DNA of 64,000 bases from Loxodes magnus. Its lineage: Eukaryota; Ciliophora; Karyorelictea; Loxodida; Loxodidae. Numbering within the stretch: the stretch's first letter is position 1; the number at the start of each line of letters is the position of its first letter. Shown here piece after piece: positions 37,301 to 49,719 of this stretch. The stretch covers positions 43,168 through 107,167 of the forward strand of contig CAMPDV010001567.1 in assembly GCA_946699065.1 (NCBI GenBank). Reading direction: 5' to 3'. A program made the translations under genes and the position numbers. Below the pieces are notes generated by a model. The model saw only the letters and a program-made list of their open reading frames with translations, did not search any database and was not told the origin of the DNA.

Positions 37301-38871
37301 AAGAATATTTCTTTTCTCATTCAAAGTTAAAAATTTAAAGTTAGCTTTATAATATTTATACTTAATCAGTTACTTTTTAATTTTAAGATTTTAGTTATTA
37401 ATTATAATTAAAAATATAGTTTAATTCAAGTTCAATATTAGCTTTTATTATCAAACTTCTTAAAGTAGTTACTAAATATGTTGTTATCCAGAAAATTACT
37501 ATTAGTAGAATGAAATTTATTGATTTAAATATTCCTATTTTGAATATAATAATGATTCTTCAGTTTATGCTTGATCAATTTCTAATTTATCTATTGCGTT
37601 TACGCTTCTTAATTTATAAAAACTCTATTGTTAGTTTAAGTTCTTTATTCAATACATTTTATTATAAAATCTGTTTAAACAGTTATCTCTTTAGAATTAA
37701 CATAAGTTGTTTATACTGATTATTCGTGAATTCTTATTTACTTTTTGGATTAAAATGAAAACTAATTCCTCTCAAACCTTTATTTAAAAATGTTCTAAAG
37801 TAGTTATTAATTATGTTTTACTAAAGAAAGATATTATTTATAAGTAGCATTATCTAATGAAATAGTTCAGTTTAATCTTCTACTTTAAAATTATTAATAG
37901 GTTATTTTTTATCTGTTATAATATTTAATTATTTTTAAATAGCTTTTCCTAATAATATTATAAGGCAAATTTTAGTAACTAATTTTATTTTTTTGTATTT
38001 CTAATTAATTTTATTAATATATGCTTTATAATATGCTTTTGATGATTCTTAGTTATTTATCAAGGTTTATTTTTCTAGTTCCTATTTTGTTTCTGTACTA
38101 TCTAATTTTTCATTTAATAAAAAGTTCTTATCTATTAGTCTTTATATATCCTATTTAAGTACTTTTATACCTAAAAAAAATTAAATTTCATTAAACGAAT
38201 TATTAATTGCTTAATTTTGAATTGCATTTATCGGGCCACCATTTTATTATAGTTGTTTATTTTAATTCTAAAGATCAGATAAATAGTGATACTTTGAATT
38301 AACAGAAATAATATTATTGTCTTACTTTTAACTGTTTTTATTACATTCAATTTAATCTAATTTGATTACTGTTATTCAAAAATAAATCTTAAGTTTATGT
38401 ACTTTTTTTATATTGTAAAAGGATATTTTTATTTAAATTTAATTCAGATTTGAAAGCTTATCTTAAGAGATCGGAGTGTCTTAGATAATATCTTCATTTT
38501 TCAAAGATTTTTTGGACGATCTTTTTGTTTCTTCTGCGGTAATATTTTAGGCGTTTAAACTAGTTTTCTACCTATAGGTTTATTTTTCTTTCAATAGATG
38601 CCAAAATTGATGTCCACGATGAAGAGAATTTCGAAGTGATTTCAGTGTAACGCGTAAGAATTTATTTTATAGTTTTTGACTACAGATATTTAGTAATTTT
38701 CTAAATAAATCCATTATTATGTTTACTTATTTTATTTGTATCAACTCCTTTTCTTTTATTTGGAGGTTTTTATGCACCTGCCTGTGTTTGATCTATCAGT
38801 TTGCAGCTTCTTAATAATCAATTAAAGAAGAGTCGCTAGTTAAAACTAGTGAATTTTAAGTATTTTCCATT
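34393..38871 (-). mobile_element. LINE copy 3, reverse-transcriptase domain deleted
   Basis: Read on the minus strand it begins with A's and an ATG at 38871 followed by sequence like the start of copy 1 (ATTCACTAGT). It continues through a diverged coiled-coil part and the endonuclease (the MGDFN-type box lies near 35890). It then jumps, near 35280, from the equivalent of about 18840 in copy 1 to about 20590. This removes roughly 1.75 kb holding the RT motifs. The C-terminal CCHC region (CMCG, near 34920) and the 3' end remain. It is more diverged than copy 2 and carries frame disruptions, so I treat it as dead. Confidence 0.75.
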
Positions 38872-38883
38872 TTTTTAATTTAA

Positions 38884-39165
38884 CCTGGTGCTTATAATGA
38901 ATAATCATTAAACCACAATTATACAGTTTCTTTTGTATACATGTATTAACGTTACTATCATTCATTATTTCAAGGACATTTAGCAGGAGAAATTCTTATA
39001 ATCTATATGTATTATCAAATTATTTTCAGGATTGTCTACAAAACCTTATAAAAGGGTGTTGAAATCTCCCGTCAGTATATGTTGATTCTCATAAAACTTA
39101 TTTAGCAATGTGTCAAGAAGTTCATAAGCTTAATCTTTGATATCTTAATTTAAAAAGTATTGTTA
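38884..39165 (-). mobile_element. LINE endonuclease fragment (copy 4)
   Basis: It matches 18110-18400 of LINE copy 1 on the minus strand and still reads HILTGDFNTLLQGF, the endonuclease box. It directly follows the 5' end of copy 3, so it is a separate scrap or the left end of a tandem insertion. Confidence 0.65.
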
Positions 39166-39199
39166 AACATTTTTATATCTATCAAAACTCTAACCCTTT

Positions 39200-40059
39200 T
39201 TTTTAATTTATCCATCCCGAAAATCTTCTGTAGTGTAAGACTCAGAGCTAAATATAAAAAATAATTGTTCACAATTTCATTCTTTACTTTCTTTTCTCTC
39301 CTTTTTAATTGAGATCCTGTTCAATTAAGTAAATTCTTATAAAATTTAAAAATTTTATCACTAGTTTTTTCATTTACTCGAAAAGAAATTCAAATTTAAA
39401 AAATTTTAATTCCAAGTAAAAAAATGCATTTTTATCAAAAACATAAACAATAACTTTTGTTTTTTATCATTTCAAAAAAATTAAACTTATCAAATTTTTT
39501 TCTTGAAATAAAAAAGCAACAAAAAGTTTGCTAAAATTTTTCAAATCAAATATTTTTCCTTAAAACAAAAATAAGTGTTTTCATTTTTACAAAATACCAT
39601 TTAAAAAAAAGATTTACAAATTCTAATTATACTAAAAAATTTTTTAAATTCCTATTTTTTCAAAAATCTTATATATTTGGAATTTTTTTTTAATTTTATT
39701 CCCTTTTTAGTTTTTTTATTCCGAAATAAAAAAATTTATTACTATTCAGAATTTTTATCCCGAAATAATTAAATTTATTCCGTTCCGAAAATCTTTGGTA
39801 GTGTAAAACGCTGAGCAAAAAATAAATTTTTCATTTTCATTAAATCTATGCTTTGAAATTGAAACATAATTCAAAAAACTTACCATCAGAAAAAATAATT
39901 TTTCAATCGGAAACAATAAATATTAAACATAAAATTAAAATTTTATAATAATAATAAATAATAATTAATTATAATTAATTATTATTAACTATTATTAATA
40001 AATAATAATAAGCAATAATAAATATCAATCATAAAAAATAAATAATAATAATTGAAAAG
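39200..40059. repeat. WD40 downstream flank, copy 2 (inverted)
   Basis: It matches 58200-58900 in reverse, including the CTCAGAG..CTAC..TTTTCGG motifs at about 39217-39250 and 39783-39817 and a (TAATAA)n tract at 39940-40055. I see no complete gene. It is AT-rich except for the motif. Confidence 0.65.
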
Positions 40060-40345
40060 ATGGTGGGAGCTGATAATGACCTTCGTGACGACACTTTCTG
40101 GTTTTATGGCTAGGAACAATTTCCTTTTGTTTCGCTGAGAAAGTCCCTGGTCAGAGTCAGTTTCCTAAGGGAACACTGTCTTTAAGATTATCCGCTCTTT
40201 GTAGGGGCTTGAAGCCTGGCTGCTCATAGCGATGGAGCTCCCTAGCATCTGTGCCTTGAGCACAACAGGATATCTCCGTTATTCTATAAAAAGAGAGCGT
40301 CGGGTCGTGCAATCGGAAAGGAGTTTCCGATCCAAAAACTTTTTT
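40060..40345 (+). ncRNA. structured, GC-rich RNA gene; possible RNase MRP RNA
   Basis: About 285 bases far richer in G and C than anything around them, ending in a run of six T's (40340-40345), a Pol III-type stop. Visible structure: GGGAGCT (40064-40070) pairs with AGCTCCC (40236-40242), matching helix P2. GAAAGTCCCTGG (40138-40149) differs by one base from the mammalian MRP CR-I sequence. The hairpin GTGC-CTTGA-GCAC is followed by AACAGG, as in the MRP 3' core, and CAGG can pair with CCTG of CR-I as helix P4. Other hairpins are ATCGGAAA/TTTCCGAT (40312-40331) and one around CCTAAGG (about 40160-40180). I cannot see a good P1 helix. It could also be another Pol III RNA or a SINE. The open frame from ATG 40060 looks incidental. 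Confidence 0.5.
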
Positions 40346-40872
40346 AGTTGAAATTAATTAATTAAAAAATAAATAATAAAAAACGAAATTTAAAAAACAA
40401 AATTTAATTTAATTTAAATAAAATAAAATACTTAATTAAATTTTTAATTAATAATCAAGATCATAAAGTAACTTTAAACTTATAAATAATATTTTAACTA
40501 CTTCACAAAAAAAATCTAAAATTTAAACTCAACTTGAAATTTTTACAAAATCTAAAAATAAATCTATAAAATTTTATAGCATAAAATTAAACTTAAACTT
40601 ATTTCATATCTTCATTTAACAAAATTATATTTTTAATATTTTTAATATTACCCACTTTAAATCAACATACCTCCCTAATTTCTATAACCTATATTACTCA
40701 AACTTTTTTTTAAACCAAGAATATTTAAGAATATACAAATTTTTAAATAAATATATAAAGCAAACATTTCATATAACAAAAAACATAGTTATCATTAAAT
40801 ATTCATTTAAATGAATAACCAATATCTTATATTTTTAATCGTAAAATTTAATTAAGTCAAATAGCAAGTTAC

Positions 40873-41959
40873 TCAACTCGAAACTCTCCACTTTCTAATT
40901 GTATGGTCCTGTCCTCCCGATACCAACCATATATTATCAACACTCAATGCTATAGAATGTATATCATCTGTATGCCCTTATAAAGTTTATATACACTCAC
41001 CCTTATCAAAGTTCCAGATCTTGATTGTTTTATCCCATGAACCAGAAAATATAACACTTGAATCAACACTTAACTGAATACTTGATACATAACTTGAGTG
41101 ACCTTAAAGAGTACGAATACACTAACCAGAAGAGAAGTCCCATATCTTATTAGTACTGTCAACAGAACCTGATAATATATACCTATTATCCTTAGACACT
41201 ATCACCGATGAAACTAATTCTGAATGCCCAGTAAGAGTTCGCATAAGCTGACCAGTCTAGAAATCCCAAATCTTTATAGTTTTATCACCAGATCCCGATA
41301 TAATATATCTAGAGTCATAGGAGATTACTACCGATCAAACATATAAAGTATGTCCAGACAAAGTCCTTTAGAGAGTTCCATTGTGGAAATTTCAGATCTT
41401 TATGGTTTTGTCATGAGATCCCGATACTATGTAGCTAGAGTCATTAGAGATTGCTACCGAGTAAACATGAGAAGTATTCCCCGTTAAAGTTCTTACGAGA
41501 GCACCAGTCTACAAATTTCAGATCTTTATAGTTGAATCACCAGATCCTGATACGATATAATTAGAGTCAGGGGAGATTACTACCGATATAATAGTAAAAG
41601 TATGTCCTGTTATAGTTCTTTGGAGAGTACCTGTCTGGAAATTCCAGATCTTTATCGAATTTTCAGGATATACTGAACCTGATACAATTCAATTCAGGTC
41701 ACTTGATATGGCTACCGATTACACAGGCTAAGTGTGACCAGTAAGGATTTAGTCTAAAAAATATTAAAGAAATACCTTTACTTTGGTCATAACTAATCTT
41801 ATTTATTAACTTTTAGTAGCATAAGTTAGGCAGAATTTCATACTTAAAATGAAGTAGAGATATTTTCCCTAAAATGTGGCTTCTCGCTCTTAAGATTTTT
41901 CTTAAAAAAATACTTTTAGTAAATTGCTTTTCTTTTTTCTCCATTTCTTTTTTCACCAT
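40873..41959 (-). CDS. WD40-repeat protein, copy 2 (352 aa)
   Basis: Minus-strand twin of the copies at 26860 and 56614: exon 1 is 41782-41959, the 28-nt intron 41754-41781 and exon 2 40873-41753, lengths identical to the other two. It starts MVKKEMEKKE, where the others start MEKKE. Seven WD40 blades follow, with some substitutions in loop residues. The stop is TGA at 40873-40875. No frame break is visible, so the copy is intact. It is divergent from gene M at 43215 across a 1255-base shared intergenic region that must contain both promoters. Confidence 0.9.
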
Positions 41960-43214
41960 TTTAATTTTTATAACTTACTTAAATAAATATTTAAATAAAA
42001 TAACTCAATTAATTTTACTTACTAAATTTCAATAAAATTAAGCAATTAAATTATTTATTAAGCATACTTATAAATATCTTCTTAAACATTGATTTTTCTA
42101 TTTTTGTCTTAAAACAAGACGAGATATAAAACTAATAGTGTACAAACTTTTACAATTTTAATTATTTTATTTCTTTTTACTTTTAAATAAAAGGATAAAC
42201 TATTATTTCAAAGTTTTATAACGAAGAATTATATCCTTATTATAATAACTTTAATATGCATCCATTAATTACAACTTATTCGTGCTTTAAATCAAAGACT
42301 CTTAATAAGAAAAAATTATTTCGTTGTAGACCCTTTTAAATATAAATAAGATATTACAATTTTTTTAAATCTACTGCTATTAATTATTGTTTTTCACTTA
42401 CATTTAATCAAAAAAATTATTTATTTAAGTTTTTTACTAATTAAATAAAATGAAATAAGTTTCTTATTAATTAGTTTGAATAAATATTAAAAAACATCAA
42501 ATTATTAAAAAAAAGTATTTTTAGAATTTATAAGATAAACTCTTTTAATTGCACACTTTCTTACTATTATTTCATTAAAACTTTTTATTTATAAAGGTCT
42601 CTCTTATAATAATAAACTAATATAATTTATTACTTATAATGTTGATTCTAAGCAAAATATCTAAATGTAATAAATAAATTTAGATAACTTTCTCTTTTTA
42701 TAGCAAACTAATATTATATTTATTATTTATGTTATTTTTGTAATTATCATTTCTAATTAATAATACCTAAATTATTTTACTTTATATTATACTTACTTCT
42801 TTTCTATTATTCTATACAAATATATATTATATTGCTACCACTATTAATACTCTCTTTATTAAAATTACTTGTTTGATATAAATAAAATTATAAGCTTTTT
42901 TAAGAAAGAAAGCATATTTTTACTATCTTCTATTACTATTTTCTGAATTAATAGAAAGAGTAAACTTAACATAATATGTTTCTTTGTAGTATGAGATAAT
43001 ATAAGTATTAGATTAGCTAATATAAGCTATTTAAAACTAATCTAACAGATTATTATTTACTCTTAATACATTTTATTAATCTACTATTATTCTATATCTT
43101 TCAGTTCCTAATCAGCAATACTTCATGTTTTGCTTTATAGCACATCATCATTTGTAAATTCTGCAATACTGGAGTATAAGACGAAACTCCATCATAAGTA
43201 CATGAGAATAATAT
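41960..43214. promoter_or_regulatory. divergent intergenic region between WD40 and gene M
   Basis: These 1255 bases separate two divergently transcribed genes and recur in R1, R2, R3 and R5. It must hold both promoters, but I can point to no defined box. There is a conserved ACTTACTT element about 40 bases from the WD40 ATG, and a GC-richer stretch at about 43110-43195 just before gene M (TTTCAGTTCCTAATCAGC, then ACTGGAGTATAAGACG). I see no reading frame in it. Confidence 0.4.
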
Positions 43215-44244
43215 ATGGAAGAAAGAGAAAGATGTAAATTATAATTGTATAACATTTATCTCAATAACAGGTTAGAACTAATAGATCTACCAAACTTTGA
43301 ACTAATACACATATATGAGGCAGTTACAAATTTGATTACTGAATATGTAATAAATAAGAAAAACTGAAGTAATAAATAGACTTTATAGTAAAAGATTACA
43401 TTAAAGAAATATTAAAAAAAGGAAGAAAAGATACATTGAAAGAATTTTATCATAATAAAAAGTAATTGGCAAATATTTATTTGGGATCTAATGAACATAC
43501 ATTGTTATATAATGAATTAACTAAACAAAAAAAATAGAAACTAAGCAAGATGAATTTTAGAAAAAAGTTGAATTTAATCTAAGATAAGTGTAAAAAAGAT
43601 TAACAGACAGTAAAAATGAATTAATAACTCAGATTTAGCGTAAAAAAATTTTCGAATTAGTTAATTATATATATTATGCTTAATTAAAAGGCAATTATAA
43701 GCTAAAATAATATGTTATTTTAAGCACTTATCTTTAATTGTATTAGCATAATCTGATTTCTACCATTATAAATTAACTAAACTAAAGTTTCTAATTATTT
43801 TAATAAATCTATTTCAAACTAAAATTAAGTTTCTAACAACTAAAAACAGGCTACCTTATATAATAGCTATGGATTAAATCTTTAAAAATTACTTATTTAT
43901 ACTAAATTTACTATCTCTCTTAATATTAAGCCTTTAGCTTTAGCTCACTTTACATTTCTTTAACTAAGACTAACAATTTATTCTATTATAAGCTATTTTA
44001 CTATATAATTAAGGATCTCATTTTTAATCATACTAGGTGTTGCTGTTAAACAATAAAATTAAAGCTAGTTAAACATTATTCAAGAAAAGGATAACAGGGA
44101 TAATATGATTAAAAGCTAATGAAAATCTATAATCTAATAAAATAAGAACTTCGTTAAATCAACCAAAATAAATTACACCTAGAAAATTTATAACTAAGTA
44201 AATTATATTTAAGTTAAACCTGCAATTTTACATTCCAATTTTGA
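43215..44244 (+). CDS. gene M, copy 3: intact three-exon form (327 aa), unknown function
   Basis: The exons are 43215-43346, 43370-43609 and 43633-44244, separated by two 23-nt GTAA..AG introns. Exon 2 is exactly 80 codons and lies between two phase-0 introns. The protein starts MEERERCK and has helical, charged exons 1-2 (LIDLPNFELIHIYEAV, VKDYIKEILKKGRKDTLKEF). It continues into a Gln/Leu-rich third exon (FELVNYIYYAQLKGNYKLKQ), whose later part is of poorer composition. There is no membrane segment or motif I recognise. The copy at 13300-14088 lacks exon 2, and the copy at 22604 is frameshifted in exon 3. It is followed after 80 bases by gene E in the same direction. Confidence 0.6.
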
Positions 44245-44324
44245 GCAAAATTACCTTCAAAAGCTTAAAAATTATTGCCTAAAACAATTTTAGGAAAGAT
44301 AAATAGAATAAAACAAAAGATAAA

Positions 44325-44855
44325 ATGAGAGAAAAAACAATAATAAAAAGTCAAATTTAAGAAAAAAACTGAGATGCTATAAAATTAAAAGAAGGCCTAA
44401 ATCTATTGATAAAGTTATTTTGTGTAATTTTTCTGCTAGATATCAGCGCTAAAAGAAATATAATGCATGCTGAATATAAACATAACTATGAAAAGAAAAC
44501 TAGAAAAAAAGTTTAATAACCATAAATTCAAGTAATACTTGCTTCTAATGAGTAGAATTAACATTCGATATATCACTGTAGAAATTCGAACAAAAATTAA
44601 AAGAACAAGAATTAGATCTCTAATTGAGATTTATAAAGATGCTATGATAATTTTGAGTGCGTGCTTTGGCTTATTTAAACCTTTAGAGTTTTTTCAAGCC
44701 TAAATTTTATTTTATTTTTAGCCTTTGTTTATTCTAACAAAATTAATTGCATATTTTTTTATTTCTTAAGTGTTTCTCAATTAAATTTGTACATTTTCAT
44801 AGCTCTTCTATTTCTTAACTTTATAATTTTTGCATTAAAAAATTCCAACAGCTGA
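44325..44855 (+). CDS. gene E, copy 3: small membrane protein of unknown function
   Basis: 176 codons, MREKTIIKSQ to TGA 44853-44855, colinear with the copies at 12689 and 23713. It has one early hydrophobic segment and two or three C-terminal helices, with a central Cys-containing polar part (YHCRNSNKNQ, RCYDNFEC). In-frame TGA in EKNWD is Trp. An imperfect hairpin follows the stop, and the next gene begins downstream in the same direction. Confidence 0.62.
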
Positions 44856-45093
44856 GAAATATAATATCTAAGAATAAATCTTAGGATATTAATTTGAAGG
44901 TCAATGAAGAGTAATTTATATAAGCAGGCTATTATCTATTAGTACCTATAGGTATTAGCTTATTTTCTTAAATTTGCTTAATAATTAATGTTCCTCTGAT
45001 TGATTATAAATTTTAGTTTCTTGATTAAAAGTTTGTTCAATTGATGAACTAATTAGTGTTATTATCTTACTAATTAAGATTCTAATTAGCTTT

Positions 45094-47544
45094 ATGCTTC
45101 TAATATTTTCTAAATTTACAAATACTTACTCTTTTATTATTTATGCATCTTGCAATATAGATTGTTTTTCATATGATTACACTTTTTATAGAGTTCCGTC
45201 TTTTATAAATTTTAGTTCTGATCTAATCTCCAATATTTGTATAGGAATGTTTAGCTGTATAGGTAAATATTGAGGGTAATTTTTTGAATAATTGGAGTCT
45301 TGGACTATCTATGTTCTGTTTACTTAAAAAGGTTAAATTACTTGATTAATTTTGAATAATTTAAGACTTGACTGTAATGAAGGGTTACTATGAACTCTTT
45401 TCTTGGCTCTATTTTAATAAATAGACACTTACATTTTATTAATTTTTAAATTAAATTAATTAAAAAAAAGAAAAGCTAATCCTTAATTTATTGAAGCAAG
45501 TAAATCATTATCAACTTAATAAAAGTTACTAAACAATTGTATTAGCTCTAGAGATTAAATGTCATTATAAATCAGTTATAGAATCAGTAAAACTTACCAT
45601 TTTGCGATACTATTTGTAAGCAAGTAGTGAACAGTTAACTTGCAAGAATGAGGAAGAGATTTAATTCTTAATAGAATAATATAAACATTAGAAGTAACAA
45701 AGGAAGACTATGATGAGAACACTTTAATATCACTAATATGTATAATTATAACCTAATTTAAATAAAACTTAAAAGTGTAAATTTCAAGCTAATTAAAATT
45801 CTTAAATGGTATCATGCTGAGATATCAATTCTTAAAAATACTAGCACTTAACTTAAAGAGACTATTTTTAAGCAGAAAAGAAGATTCCAAATAAGATGTT
45901 TAAAAGGATTTAAGTTAATTAAAGAGTTTATCTGAAACTTCTAATTTAAATTCAACCATTTTATAGAAGTCAATTCTCCATTGGTCTGAACATCAAGAAC
46001 TCCAAAAAGCAAAAATAACTAAAGGGAATAGAAACGGTAAAAGGAAGAGTTTAGGAGCAAGTTATAGATATGAAATAATGTTTTAAGCCTTCAAGTGAAC
46101 TTGATTTATCTAATACCTTTAACATTCATTGAATTATTTAGAATAAGAAGATTAGTTTGCTTGGTTATGTTTTAATAATATTGAAATTTTAATGTTTTAG
46201 TTATAAAGCATTAGAGCAAAATGATAGTATCATCTTATTTAGAAATAAGGAGTGGATTAAAATAATAATAGTAAGACACAAGTTTAGATAAAGAGAGTTA
46301 ATATAATTTGAAGAAAAAGGAAATTAATAATAGTAGAAGACTTTTTAACTAAAAGTATTTCTATTAATAAATATATTAATTGAATATCTTTAATTTAATA
46401 TAAATCTTAATTAAATAAAAGAAAGATTCTTATTTCATTTAAATTAAAGAAATAAACCAATTAACTGGGAACTATTCAAATTTTAATATCAAATCTTCAT
46501 TCAAATTTTATCTCCATCTAAACTAATTGAGAAACTATTTCAAAATTAGAACTTTAGATTTACCAAATAAATAAGAATAATTATGATTATTAGTAAATAA
46601 GAAAGTATAAGTCATAAATCAAAAAGATATTAATAGATATCCAAAATCAAATCTTAAGACTTTATTATTTACTCAAGCTATTAGAAATTACTTTTATTTG
46701 AAACAGAAAAAGGACTAACTCAGCAGAATAAGTGTAAAACACTATAAAATACCTGCTAAAAGTAAAATCTAAGAAGTATAAAATAAACAAATAGGAAATA
46801 TTATAATCAGTTTTAATTCTTAATTTGAGGATTCAGAATAATCTTCACAAAATAAATAAATGCCTCATTAATTCATTACAAAAGTGGCAAAAAATAGACA
46901 AAGTAAGATAATTAAAGACCATTGAATGAGCTACAGCCTTCAGTTCAATAAATGGGAAGTGAAAAATATAATTTAGAGAAAGATCTTTAATGTAGAGAAT
47001 AAGAACAGTTTAGGAAATAAGACTCAAATAAAAAGTATCTATAAATCAAAATCAATCTAGAAAGCCAATTTTTATTTTATCTAGTAAATTTTTGATAGCA
47101 TGTTCTGATAGAAAGGGACTGAGGGATTTCTAACAATGATTTCACAAAATTATTTAAGATGTCTTAAACATAGAATTAGAAAACTTTGATTTTAATTATA
47201 AATTAGATACAATTGCATTAATTATTAAATACTAATTATTATTAATTATTTTTCTATTAAATTAAATTTATAAAAATAATAAATATAAGATACGTAAATA
47301 AATTATAAATACTATTATTATAATAATATTATTTTTCGCTTATAATTTGTAATTATAAATGAGTAATTTTTATAAAACTTAATTACCAGAAATTTATATT
47401 TTAGATTAAAATATTTAAATAATATTAAATTTTTAAATAAGTAAGAATAATATTCAAATTTACTATCATTTATATTTTATTTTCTTAATACAAATTTATC
47501 AAAAAGTTTAATCTTATTTTATTTGTAAATCTATTGTTCTTTGA
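45094..47544 (+). CDS. gene D: unrecognised large helical protein
   Basis: One frame (codons starting at 1 mod 3) stays open from within R4 across the repeat boundary at 45811 to TGA 47542-47544. The first 200 codons are hydrophobic with scattered Cys and Trp. The central part is charged and helical (VTKEDYDENTL, FLSRKEDSKQDVQKDLSQLK, HWSEHQELQKAKITKGNR). Near 47080-47180 there is a well-mixed segment (IFILSSKFLIACSDRKGLR, ELENFDFNYKLD), then hydrophobic low-complexity sequence. Ten or so TGA codons are read as Trp. The start is uncertain: ATG 45094 is the first in frame after gene E, ATG 45814 lies just past the repeat junction, and an ATG at 44644 would overlap gene E. The family is unknown; the last 100 codons may be non-coding. 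Confidence 0.5.
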
Positions 47545-48957
47545 CAATCTTTAACTCTCCTTTTAATAAAAAATACTCCTAGTTTCATATTTTATTTATA
47601 GGCATATTTTAATCAATAAAATTAAAAAATAAATATGCTTTTAATTCAAAATTTTAATTAATTTTGCTACTTTACTTAATATATAAAGTTAGAATTCTAA
47701 TATTTAAATTAAATTATTTTTAAAAAATTAAGCTTAATTTCATATTAAGTTTAGAAAATAAAAAATTAAATAATTTTTACTTATTTATTCAAATATTGAA
47801 AAGTTTCCACTTAAGCAGAAGTTTAAAATTTGAAACTAGTAAAAAAATTAATACTTTTACCACATATACATCCATAAAGGATGAAAAATAGTAAAAATAA
47901 ACTATCTTCGAATAGGCTGATTATAAAAAACTGAGAGTTATAGAATTTTTTAACATTTTTAATTTTTTATATTTTGAAACTGAAAATTTCTAAGAATAAT
48001 TATTTTTTTGTTGAATTACTTTATTTAAAAAGTCAATCGATGCTAGATTAATAAAATTTGTATTCTTTAATATTTATCTTTATCACAAATATTGTTAAAT
48101 ATAAAATTTTAAATTATAATTTTTTAATTAATTAATTTATATTTTTTTCTTTTAGTAATTCTTTTAAATAATTTAATAAAACTGATAGTATCAATTAAAT
48201 AATTAGTAAATTTTATATTCATTTTTTATTGAAAAATTTTATTTCTTAAGTTTTCCTTATAATTTTTCATTTAACTTTCAAAAATATTTTACTACATTTC
48301 TAAAATTAAAATATAGATTACTTAATTTATTATATGTTTTATCTAAACATTAATAAAATATTTAAATATTTATTTATAATATCATTTAGAATTATAAATT
48401 TTCTTAATATTTTTAAATTATATTTAATTAATGTTTTTGCATTTACTTTGGTTTTTTATAAAATATTAATAGATTTTATATAAATTATTTTAAATTTTTA
48501 TTAAACAAAAAGAAAAATATTAATTTTCCTTATTTTAATTTAAAATATTATTCTTCATTAATAAGAAATGCAAGCACAGCTTTATTAAATATTTTATCTA
48601 GAGAATAAGAAAATTTCTTATTAATCTCTAATTAAACCTATCTTTAAATAGTTAAAGTACTTAGAATATTTGCAAGTACAGTTAAGTAAAAAGGAATTTT
48701 CTTTTAAGTTTTTATGAATTAATATTACTAAATGAATTAGTAAAGGAGGCTATAATATATTAAACACTTGGCTTTAAGATAAATAGAGGATTTTAGATAT
48801 ATAAATAATTGACTCTATAGAAGATTTAAGCTAGCTTTTCTTTATTTAATTATATAAAAGAATAATGTTTTCTCTTTACTATTTATTTTAGTACATATAA
48901 TTAACTAAATGTTTTATAGAACTAGTATCATTAATACTTTAAATTTAATATACTCTT
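47545..48957. other. AT-rich intergenic region
   Basis: This is single-copy DNA between gene D and repeat arm R5. I found no frame with convincing protein composition on either strand, and no RNA-like or GC-rich segment. Confidence 0.45.
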
Positions 48958-49719
48958 ATGCTCACTAAAATAAACTTAGATAAATTAAGACTAAATATTT
49001 TACAAAATGTATCTTTTTATCAGTTTTCCAAACAAAAGTTAATTACAAAAGATAGTTAATAAAAAGGAATATATAAATATAATTTAAATTTATGAAAATT
49101 ATAAATAATCTAAAAATCTAGCTTATTTTAATACCTAAGTTTCAAATAATTCTATAACTATCTATATCATCTTTTTATGTTTTAATCTTTTGTAATGTTT
49201 AAGATTAATAAATTATGATGTGCTATAAAGCAAAACATGTATAATTGTTGATTAGGAAGAATAATAGTAGATTAATAAAATGTATTAAGAGTAAATAATA
49301 ATCTATTAGATTAGTTTTAAATAGCTTATATTAGCTAATCTAATACTTATATTATCTCATACTACAAAGAAATATGTTATGTTAAGTTTACTCTTTCTAT
49401 TAATTCAGAAAATAGTAATAGAAAATATTAAAAATATTTTTCTTTCTTAAAAGTTTATAATTTTATTAATAACAAACAACTTACTTTAAAAAAGAGAGTA
49501 TTAATAGTGATAACTATGTTTTTTAGATTTGTATAGAATAATAGATTTAAGTTTTTATCTTTAAATAATCTAGAATAATTTAGGTATTATTAATTTAAAA
49601 TGATAATTACAAAAATAACATAAATAATAAATATTAGTTTGCTATAAAAATAGAAAGTTATCTAAATGTATTAGTTATAACTAATCTAATATCTTTATAA
49701 ATTAAAGAGAAATTAATTA
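48958..49719. repeat. repeat arm R5, left part
   Basis: It starts at CTCACTAAAATAAACTTAG like R3 and follows R3 to the point where LINE copy 2 is inserted. The last 15-16 bases (AAGAGAAATTAATTAA) are repeated at 55716 as the target-site duplication. The right part resumes at 55716-56613. Confidence 0.8.

Larger units (their letters stand above)
41960..45811. repeat. repeat arm R4, the most complete form
   Basis: This copy runs without a break from the WD40 start codon through the 1.25-kb divergent intergenic region, gene M, gene E and the first part of gene D. It is therefore the best model for the unrearranged locus. Homology with R2 ends at 45811 (GGTAT). After that the sequence is single-copy in this window and coding continues in the same frame. 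Confidence 0.85.

Noticed and set aside
40060..40360. Open frame of about 95 codons starting ATG 40060
   Set aside because: Its residues show no family resemblance, while the DNA shows paired helices, an MRP-like core and a T6 terminator, so an RNA gene explains it better.
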